Made by a program: the position numbers and the translations under genes. From the NCBI GenBank assembly GCA_905215225.1, contig CAJMPM010000002.1:1-22679 (forward strand): 22,679 nt of DNA, written 5' to 3'. This DNA is from an uncultured bacterium. GTDB lineage: Bacteria; Actinomycetota; Coriobacteriia; Coriobacteriales; Coriobacteriaceae. The notes under the pieces were generated by a model. It saw only the letters and a program-made list of their open reading frames with translations. It did not search any database and was not told where the DNA came from. Of the stretch, positions 13,792 to 22,679 are shown piece by piece (the stretch's first letter is position 1; every line of letters starts with the position of its first letter).

Positions 13792-15564
13792 ATGTTTAAG
13801 AGGTTTCTTTCTTACTACAAGCCCCAGATGGGGCTTTTTGTTGCCGATACTGTTTGCGCTTTGGTGCTCGCCGCCATCGATCTGGCGTTTCCTATCATTC
13901 TGCGCAATCTGACCGGCGGGCTCTTTGCCCAGGGTCAGGCTGCTATTATGCAGGCGCTCGGTATGATCGCGATTGGCCTGGTGCTGATGTATGCCATCCG
14001 TTGCGCCTGTCGCTACTTTGTGAGTTACTGGGGCCACGTGATGGGCGCGCGTATGGAGTCCAAGATGCGTGAGGACCTGTTCGATCAGTACGAACGGTTT
14101 AGCTTTGCATACTTCGATCGCAACAGCTCGGGCGACATGATGAGCCGCGTGGTCAATGACCTGTTCGATATCTGCGAGGCGGCGCACCACGTGCCCGAGT
14201 GGATCATTATCTGCGGCATCGAGATCATCGGCTCGTTTGTGATTCTGTTTACCATCGCGCCGGTGCTCGCACTCGCCATAGCAGTGGTGACGGCGGTATT
14301 CGCGGTCATCATGTTTTGGCAGAACATGCGAATGCGCGAGGTCTTTAGCGATAACCGCAAAAAGATTAGTGGCATTAACGCGCAGTTGCAGGATTCGCTG
14401 GCGGGCATGCGTGTGGTCAAAAGCTTTGCCAACGAGCAGACCGAACGCTCTAAGTTTCGCGCCTCGAACAATCGCTACCTTTCGTCCAAGGAGAACATGT
14501 ATCACGCCATGGGCGTCTATACCGCGACGTATGGCCTGCTCTCGGGTGTGCTCTATGTGATCGTGGTGCTGCTGGGTGGTTGGCTCGTTGCCCAGGGTCA
14601 GCTGCAGGCGGTCGATATGGCAACCTTCGCGCTCTACATTTCGCTGTTCTGCACGCCGCTCGAGACGCTCGTCAATTCGGCCGAGACGTATCAGAAAGCC
14701 ATCGCCGGCTTTAAGCGCATGGATGAGGTACTCTCGACTGTCCCCGATATTCAGGATAAGCCGGGTGCTGAGGACCTGCAGGTGACGGCTGGTGCCGGGG
14801 AGTACCGCAACGTGTGCTTTAACTACGAGGATGTTGAGCTCGGCGAGGGCGGCGCCGACGGACGCCCTGTTATCGACCATATGGACCTGTCCATCAAGCC
14901 CGGTCAGACCATCGCTTTGGTTGGTCCCTCGGGCGGCGGCAAATCGACGACCTGTTCGCTGCTGCCGCGCTTTTACGATGTTGTCGCCGGCTCCATTAGC
15001 ATCGACGGCCAGGATGTGCGCGACGTGACGCAGCATAGTCTGCGCCGTGCCATCGGCCTGGTGCAGCAAGATGTGTACCTGTTTGATGGAACGATTGGCG
15101 AGAACATCGCCTACGGCAAGCCGGGCGCCACGGCAGAAGAGATCGCCGAGGCGGCCCGCCGTGCCAATATCGATGCCTTTATCGAGTCGCTGCCGCAAGG
15201 CTACGACACCGTGGTGGGCGAGCGCGGCAGCCGTCTTTCGGGTGGTCAAAAGCAGCGCGTCGCCATTGCACGCGTGTTTCTCAAGAATCCCAAGATTCTT
15301 ATTTTGGATGAGGCGACGAGTGCCCTGGATAACGAGAGCGAGGAAGCGGTGCAGGAGTCGCTCGAAGAGCTGGCACGCGGCCGTACCACGATCATCATCG
15401 CCCACCGTCTCTCGACTATTAAGCATGCTGACGAGATTGCGACCGTTGAGCATGGTCGCGTTGTGGAACGTGGCACGCACGAGGAGCTTCTCGCCCGTGG
15501 CGGCACCTATGCCCGTTACTATCGAATGCAGTTCGAAGGTGCGCGTGCGCACGAGCTCGACTGA
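13792..15564 (+). CDS. ABC transporter, fused permease and ATPase (MsbA/exporter type)
   Basis: The product is 590 aa, standard for a half-transporter exporter. Residues 1-320 carry about six TM helices (from VADTVCALVLAAIDLAFPII onward) and the coupling-helix region MREDLFDQYERFSFAYFDR. The ATPase domain has Walker A GPSGGGKST (about 378-386), a Q-loop in IGLVQQDVYLFDG, signature LSGGQKQR (about 482-489), Walker B ILILDEATSALD (about 502-513) and H-loop AHRLSTI. All catalytic residues are present, including the Walker B glutamate, so it can work as a homodimer. No partner half-transporter is adjacent. Substrate unknown (lipid, drug or peptide). The frame is open back to 13447, but the ATG at 13792, with GAGGA upstream, starts the conserved protein. 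The next gene begins 19 bases downstream. Confidence 0.93.
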   Translation: MFKRFLSYYKPQMGLFVADTVCALVLAAIDLAFPIILRNLTGGLFAQGQAAIMQALGMIAIGLVLMYAIRCACRYFVSYWGHVMGARMESKMREDLFDQYERFSFAYFDRNSSGDMMSRVVNDLFDICEAAHHVPEWIIICGIEIIGSFVILFTIAPVLALAIAVVTAVFAVIMFWQNMRMREVFSDNRKKISGINAQLQDSLAGMRVVKSFANEQTERSKFRASNNRYLSSKENMYHAMGVYTATYGLLSGVLYVIVVLLGGWLVAQGQLQAVDMATFALYISLFCTPLETLVNSAETYQKAIAGFKRMDEVLSTVPDIQDKPGAEDLQVTAGAGEYRNVCFNYEDVELGEGGADGRPVIDHMDLSIKPGQTIALVGPSGGGKSTTCSLLPRFYDVVAGSISIDGQDVRDVTQHSLRRAIGLVQQDVYLFDGTIGENIAYGKPGATAEEIAEAARRANIDAFIESLPQGYDTVVGERGSRLSGGQKQRVAIARVFLKNPKILILDEATSALDNESEEAVQESLEELARGRTTIIIAHRLSTIKHADEIATVEHGRVVERGTHEELLARGGTYARYYRMQFEGARAHELD

Positions 15565-15583
15565 TTGATATGACAGGAAGATC

Positions 15584-16549
15584 ATGGCTGATAAGAACCC
15601 TTTGACTCCGGAAGAAGTGACGGAGTTATTCTCCGAAATCGATGCATCCGGCGTCTTGGATCCTACGCTTGCCAAAAAGCGTACCGAGCGCATGCGCGAG
15701 AAAGAGGCCGCCGTAAAGCACGGTGACAAGGCGACGCTGGCGCGGCTGCGCAGCGAGGATCGCGCGAGCCAAGCAAAACATATCGACCCGCTGTCCGAGG
15801 ACGACCCTTCGGGCTCGCAGGTGAGCCATACCATTACGAAGACCGCCATGGCCGTGGTTATCGGCATTTTGGTGCTGATTGTTGGCATGCAGATTGGCTA
15901 CGGCGTGATGCGACGTCTGAATACCGCGAACCTTTCCGAAAGTGTTTCGGTGGATACCGTTTCGACCGCGCTCAAGGGTGGACTTGAATGGGGCAATGGC
16001 TTTACGCAGTTCCCGCTCGATTTTACCGTCGACGAGGCAGATGAGCGCACGGGCACGGTTGAGGTGACGGCGCTGGACACGTCTTCTGCCAATGAACTCG
16101 AGCTGCTGTCCAACGGTCAGATTCAGGCGGCGGCGCTCGCAACCAATGCCCTGCTCAACGACAAGATCGACCGCGTGGTGTATAACGTTCACGCCTATAT
16201 CGACGAGGACAGCAGGATCCAGCATGATTCCTTCTTTGGCATGTTTCCTGCTCAGGGGCACCAAAGCGCCATCCTGACGTTCGTTTGGACCAAGAGCTCG
16301 TCCAACGCCACGAGTATCGACTGGAAGATGCGCATCGTAAGCATGGACGACACCATTGCCGAGCGCATTCAAAAACAGGTCAACTCGGTTTCGTCGCTTA
16401 TCGAGGACCCGGTGGTGAGCCAGACCAAGATCACGGAGGAGCAGGCCGAGCGCGATCTTGAGCATCGTCTACACGGTCGAGAGATCTTCCGCGGCGGAAA
16501 GCCCGATCGCACGCCGTCCGAGCTGCTGGAGCAGGACAAGCAAAAGTAG
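15584..16549 (+). CDS. Single-pass membrane protein of unknown function
   Basis: The product is 321 aa and I do not recognise a family. The first 85 or so residues are charged and cytosolic-looking (LTPEEVTELFSEIDASG, TLAKKRTERMREKEAAV). One TM helix follows (about 88-108, TAMAVVIGILVLIVGMQIGYG). The remainder, about 210 residues, is predicted outside the membrane and mixed alpha/beta in character. It ends in a lysine- and glutamate-rich tail. The ATG at 15584 follows AGGA. It lies 19 bases after the ABC exporter gene and ends at a strong terminator, so the two are probably one transcript. That context suggests a partner or envelope role but proves neither. Confidence 0.85.
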   Translation: MADKNPLTPEEVTELFSEIDASGVLDPTLAKKRTERMREKEAAVKHGDKATLARLRSEDRASQAKHIDPLSEDDPSGSQVSHTITKTAMAVVIGILVLIVGMQIGYGVMRRLNTANLSESVSVDTVSTALKGGLEWGNGFTQFPLDFTVDEADERTGTVEVTALDTSSANELELLSNGQIQAAALATNALLNDKIDRVVYNVHAYIDEDSRIQHDSFFGMFPAQGHQSAILTFVWTKSSSNATSIDWKMRIVSMDDTIAERIQKQVNSVSSLIEDPVVSQTKITEEQAERDLEHRLHGREIFRGGKPDRTPSELLEQDKQK

Positions 16550-16571
16550 TCCGCAGCCACATAGAACGATG

Positions 16572-16611
16572 TCATCCCGCGTGAGCCGCAAGCCCACGCG
16601 GGATGATTTTT
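16572..16611 (+). terminator. Intrinsic terminator after the ABC exporter/membrane-protein unit
   Basis: A perfect 12-bp stem, TCATCCCGCGTG (16572-16583) and its complement (16595-16606), is followed by TTTTT. Confidence 0.92.
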
Positions 16612-16685
16612 CTGGGACGGGGATTAAAAAATCATTATGCACAGGAAGTCATAATTATCATTTTGTAAACAATTCTATGTAATTA

Positions 16686-16714
16686 ATGCCATGGGCGATG
16701 CTTGCGGTTAGAAT
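16686..16714 (+). promoter_or_regulatory. Candidate carAB promoter
   Basis: ATGCCA and TAGAAT are spaced 17 bases apart. The stretch just upstream (16622-16686) is very AT-rich, unlike its surroundings, and holds a small palindrome, ATTATG/CATAAT, at 16634-16655 that could be an operator. Transcription would begin about 50 bases before carA. Confidence 0.55.
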
Positions 16715-16743
16715 ACCGCGAGGCCTAACTACACACCTTTAAG

Positions 16744-16761
16744 CCGGTCCTGTGAGACCGG
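16744..16761 (+). promoter_or_regulatory. PyrR-binding RNA hairpin overlapping the carA ribosome binding region
   Basis: CCGGTC/GACCGG encloses the hexaloop CTGTGA. The sequence TCCTGTGAGA fits the core of the PyrR anti-antiterminator consensus (UCCNGNGAG). The stem abuts GGGAAGGAG, the carA ribosome binding site. In mycobacteria and other actinobacteria PyrR with UMP represses translation at such a hairpin. No attenuator terminator follows, which supports translational control here. Confidence 0.78.
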
Positions 16762-16772
16762 GAAGGAGAACT

Positions 16773-18218
16773 ATGGCGAACAACCATATTGCGGGCGCTG
16801 CCGCCCGCACCGTCGCGCCCAGCGAGCTGTGCCAGCGTATGCTGGCTAAAACCAGCAAGGGCACCTGCGGTCCCTGCATCCTGTATCTTGAGGATGGGAC
16901 CATTTTTTATGGCCGTGCATGCGGTGCCGAGGGCACTGCAACCGGCGAGGTCTGCTTTAACACGTCGCTCGAGGGCTACTTTGAGGTCATGACCGACCCG
17001 AGCTATGCCGGCCAAATCGTAACCATGACTTATCCGCAGATCGGCAACTACGGCATTGACGAGACCGATGTCCAGTCGGCCTTCCCCGGCGATACCGCTC
17101 GCCCCGCGAGCGCTCCCGCCATGCGCGGCATGGTCGTCCACGACATGTGCGCCACGCCTTCTAACTGGCGCTCGACCGTCAGCGTGCCGGAGTACCTGCG
17201 TGCACACGGCATCGTCGCTATCGAGGGCGTCGACACCCGCGCTCTGGTGCGCCATCTGCGCGACAATGGTTCCAAAATGGGCATTATCTCGACCGAGATC
17301 TTCGACGTCGACGAGCTTGCCGAGCGTCTGGCCGCAGCGCCCACGCTGGTAGGCGAGAACCTGGTCAAGACCGTGAGCTGCCCTGAGCCCCATATCTTTG
17401 CCGCGAGCGACCTGCCCGCTACGCATGACTTTGCGCTTGCCCCTGCCGCTCCTGCCCGCCACAAAGTGGTCGCCTACGACTGCGGTGTCAAGCGCGGCAT
17501 CCTGGAGGGCCTGGTCCGTGCTGGCTGCAACCTCACCGTCGTGCCGTGGGATACGCCCGCGAGTGAGGTGCTCGACATGAATCCCGATGGCGTCTTTTTG
17601 TCCAACGGCCCCGGCGACCCCGATGCCGTGGTCGAGACCTACGAGCAGGTGCAGCAGCTGATCGGCAAGGTGCCGGTCTTTGGCATTTGCCTTGGTCACC
17701 AGATGATTAGCTTGGCGTGCGGCGCCCAGATGGAAAAGCTCAAATTCGGTCACCGTGGCGGCAACCAGCCGGTTATGAACCTGGTGAGCCGCCGCGTGGA
17801 GATTACCGCGCAAAACCACGGCTTCGGACTGCTGTTCCCCAGCTTGGGCGAGCTCATCCCCGAGCTTTCCGGCGGCGAGACCGAGCATGCGGCCGATGGC
17901 GACCTGCGCGCCTGGGTGCGCCGCGGTATCGCGCCGGTCGTGATGAACGAGCGCTTCGGCCGCATTCGCCTGACGCACGTGAACCTCAACGACGGCACCG
18001 CCGAGGGCATCCAGCTGCTCGACGCCCCGTGCTTCTCGGTCCAGTACCACCCCGAGGCCTCGCCTGGCCCCACCGATGCCCACTATCTCTTTACCGCCTT
18101 TACGCGACTCATGGACGGCGAGGAGAACTATCTGGACATCGATACCGCCAAGGACCGCCTGCAGGGCTGGAATTTCGCCGATAGTGGTTCCGCCGCGACC
18201 GAGACCGAGGAGAACTAA
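16773..18218 (+). CDS. carA: Carbamoyl-phosphate synthase small (glutaminase) subunit
   Basis: The product is 481 aa, about 100 longer than usual for CarA. It releases ammonia from glutamine for CarB. The N-terminal domain has LEDGTIFYGRACG, CFNTSLEGYFEVMTDPSYAGQ and IEGVDTRALVRHLRD. The class I amidotransferase domain has VAYDCGVKRGIL, SNGPGDPD, nucleophile Cys306 in FGICLGHQ, and His426/Glu428 in YHPEASPGP. The extra length is a 35-residue N-terminal extension, an insertion of about 36 residues between QNHGF and LTHVNLNDGT (near 351-397), and a C-terminal extension of roughly 30 residues. The ATG at 16773 follows GGAAGGAG; the upstream GTG lies inside the PyrR hairpin. One base separates its stop from carB. 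Confidence 0.95.
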   Translation: MANNHIAGAAARTVAPSELCQRMLAKTSKGTCGPCILYLEDGTIFYGRACGAEGTATGEVCFNTSLEGYFEVMTDPSYAGQIVTMTYPQIGNYGIDETDVQSAFPGDTARPASAPAMRGMVVHDMCATPSNWRSTVSVPEYLRAHGIVAIEGVDTRALVRHLRDNGSKMGIISTEIFDVDELAERLAAAPTLVGENLVKTVSCPEPHIFAASDLPATHDFALAPAAPARHKVVAYDCGVKRGILEGLVRAGCNLTVVPWDTPASEVLDMNPDGVFLSNGPGDPDAVVETYEQVQQLIGKVPVFGICLGHQMISLACGAQMEKLKFGHRGGNQPVMNLVSRRVEITAQNHGFGLLFPSLGELIPELSGGETEHAADGDLRAWVRRGIAPVVMNERFGRIRLTHVNLNDGTAEGIQLLDAPCFSVQYHPEASPGPTDAHYLFTAFTRLMDGEENYLDIDTAKDRLQGWNFADSGSAATETEEN

Positions 18219-18219
18219 T

Positions 18220-21534
<3,315 letters not shown>

Positions 21535-21546
21535 ACTGACCTGTCC

Positions 21547-21636
21547 GGCCGGGGCGGGAGGGGCCGAGATTTCCCCCTTTCGCTCCGGCTGCAAGCAGAG
21601 TCGCTCAGTGGGAAATTCGGCTCCCCCGCCCCGGCC
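21547..21636. repeat. Large GC-rich inverted repeat after carB
   Basis: The left arm, 21547-21575 (GGCCGGGGCGGG through ATTTCCC), and the right arm, 21610-21636, are inverted copies with a few mismatches over about 27 bases. The spacer is about 34 bases. It starts 12 bases after the carB stop. There is no T-tract. It could end the carAB mRNA or be a mobile-element relic; the adjoining decayed gene favours the latter slightly. Confidence 0.65.
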
Positions 21637-21913
21637 TGCGGTGACTTGGCTGTACCGTGTACTGCAGAAGGGGCTTTGTGCGTCCGGTGGCAATCAGGGT
21701 TCCGGCAACGGTGGGCAGACATCCGGCGGTTCGAACGATGGCGCCCAGGCGGGAAAGCCCGCTGGTGACAAGGCTCAGGGTGGCAAGTCCGCTAACTCAC
21801 TTGCGAGCACCGGTGATCAAACGGTGGCGACCGTCGCCGCGATCGGCGGCCTGGGTGCCGCGATCGCCGCAATCGGAGTCTTTCTTGCTCGTTTCCGCCG
21901 CAAGGAAGACTAG
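21608..21913 (+). pseudogene. C-terminal remnant of an LAxTG-anchored surface protein
   Basis: The frame encodes a Gly/Ser/Asn/Gln-rich stalk (GGNQGSGNGGQTSGG), then the sortase motif LASTGD, a hydrophobic helix (VATVAAIGGLGAAIAAIGVF) and the positive tail RFRRKED. This is a complete cell-wall sorting signal. The N-terminal part is missing: there is no ATG, signal peptide or ribosome binding site, the frame runs back into the inverted repeat and into carB, and the start given (a GTG) is arbitrary. I read it as the end of a former surface protein whose 5' part was lost by deletion. A small intact protein seems unlikely without an export signal. The end is followed by a terminator. Confidence 0.7.
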
Positions 21914-21946
21914 CGCGAGCGATTGACAATCGCACACGTTTCTCAA

Positions 21947-21980
21947 GAGGGCCGCGGTAACCGTCGCGGCCCTCACTTTA
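21947..21980 (+). terminator. Hairpin after the LAxTG remnant
   Basis: A perfect 10-bp stem, GAGGGCCGCG (21947-21956) and CGCGGCCCTC (21965-21974), is followed by ACTTTA. The T-tract is short, so strength is moderate. Confidence 0.7.
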
Positions 21981-22103
21981 CCGGAGCGGTCTGAGGACTC
22001 GCGTCTTTCGCTTCGGACTGCTGCGCAGGGTCAATCAGGCGGAGATCTCACCCGTGTCGGGTTTGCGATAGCTTGGCGAACATAATTACGCGAAATCTAG
22101 GAT

Positions 22104-22133
22104 TTCTCAAAAACGCGAAGTAGATGATATATT
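22104..22133 (+). promoter_or_regulatory. Candidate promoter of the AAA ATPase gene
   Basis: TTCTCA and TATATT are 18 bases apart. The -10 lies inside the loop of the palindrome at 22109-22148. Transcription would start near 22140, about 40 bases before the ATG. Confidence 0.5.
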
Positions 22134-22148
22134 GTACTTCGCGTTTTT
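22109..22148. promoter_or_regulatory. Perfect 14-bp palindrome over the ATPase promoter, with flanking half-sites
   Basis: AAAAACGCGAAGTA (22109-22122) and TACTTCGCGTTTTT (22135-22148) are exact inverted copies, 12 bases apart. Related motifs occur at 22088-22096 (ACGCGAAAT) and 22166-22172 (GCGAAGT). As DNA this looks like an operator covering the -10. As RNA from upstream it could be a two-way terminator, since both flanks are A/T runs. Confidence 0.6.
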
Positions 22149-22180
22149 CAGTTAATCTTAATTTTGCGAAGTGGATTGCC

Positions 22181-22679
22181 ATGAGACTTATTAATCGCCC
22201 GTTCTACATGAGCAAGCTTTCCAAGGTGGCAGGTACGCCTGATATCAAGGTGATCACCGGAATCAGGCGATGCGGAAAATCGAAATTGCTTGAGGCGTTT
22301 GCCAGCCAACTTCATTCAAACGACCCCTCGGCCAACGTCATACACGTCAACTTCAATCTACTTGAGTTCGAGCCGTTGGCGGAATACCATGCGCTGCATA
22401 CATATGTGGAAAAGCACTATATTGAGGGTTGCCGGAATATCGTCATGATCGACGAGGTCCAGATGTGTGAAGGGTTCGAGCGGGCTATCAACAGTCTTCA
22501 TGCGTCAGAGAAATATGACATTTACATCACGGGGTCGAACGCCTTTCTTCTCTCAAGCGACCTCTCGACGTTGTTCACGGGAAGAACGGTGGAGATCGAG
22601 GTCTTTCCGTTTTCACTTGCGGAGTTCTCGGCGTATCACGAGATCACTTCTCCAGCCGAGGCCCTTGCTCGCTATGTCC
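22181..22679 (+). CDS. AAA_14/DUF4143-type ATPase, N-terminal part (runs off right edge)
   Basis: The first 166 codons are present. Walker A GIRRCGKS is at residues 27-34, Walker B IVMIDEV at 87-93, and YITGSNAFLLSSDLSTLFTG at about 127-146 includes a sensor-like Asn and the family's typical TGR. EIEVFPFSLAEF is the characteristic bridge of this ATPase family, in which a DUF4143 domain normally follows. These proteins are common in gut bacteria and archaea and often occur in many copies; their cellular role is not established. The ATG at 22181 follows a weak GAAGTGG. Codon use is less GC-biased than in carAB (AAA, ATA, TTT, TCA, CTT are frequent), suggesting transfer or an accessory origin. 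No partner gene is visible before the edge. Confidence 0.85.
   Translation, partial: MRLINRPFYMSKLSKVAGTPDIKVITGIRRCGKSKLLEAFASQLHSNDPSANVIHVNFNLLEFEPLAEYHALHTYVEKHYIEGCRNIVMIDEVQMCEGFERAINSLHASEKYDIYITGSNAFLLSSDLSTLFTGRTVEIEVFPFSLAEFSAYHEITSPAEALARYV

Overview
The window looks like a chromosomal segment of a high-GC, Gram-positive actinobacterium, most likely a gut Coriobacteriia member of the Collinsella type. This is an inference from the GC-rich codon use, the rpsF-ssb-rpsR-rplI-dnaB order, a sortase-type LAxTG surface-protein tail, and a PyrR-type RNA hairpin that overlaps a ribosome binding site. No database search was run.

Left part (1-5555), all on the minus strand. It holds the start of a secreted surface protein that runs off the left edge, a Cof-type HAD phosphatase, an MFS transporter, a bactofilin-like envelope protein with a membrane tail, and a TRIC/UPF0126-type membrane protein. 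Three nearly identical terminator hairpins follow the HAD, MFS and bactofilin-like genes.

Middle (5675-6257). A hairpin-rich gap contains a 25-nt inverted copy of a tRNA-Ser 3' end. It is followed by two minus-strand tRNA-Ser genes (CGA and GGA anticodons), each with its own terminator.

Housekeeping block (6620-16611), all on the plus strand. rpsF, ssb, rpsR and rplI form one operon with a promoter, a candidate S6:S18 leader hairpin and a strong terminator. Next come dnaB, purA, purD, a NUDIX hydrolase, an ABC exporter and a one-TM protein of unknown function. The block links translation, replication and purine synthesis (PurA makes adenylosuccinate; PurD makes GAR). The rplI frame continues past its stop as an acidic Ala/Glu-rich tail that is broken only by in-frame TAG codons.

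Right part (16612-22679). carA and carB encode carbamoyl-phosphate synthase for pyrimidines and arginine, behind a PyrR-binding hairpin that probably controls translation. After carB there is a large inverted repeat, a decayed LAxTG surface-protein tail, a terminator, and the start of an AAA_14/DUF4143-type ATPase. The ATPase promoter is embedded in a palindrome within a cluster of GCGAA(G/A)T motifs.

I found no CRISPR array, intact insertion sequence, prophage gene or recognisable defence operon. The most unusual signals are the amber-punctuated L9 tail, the repeated terminator sequence, the G9 tract in the surface-protein gene and the inverted tRNA-Ser fragment.
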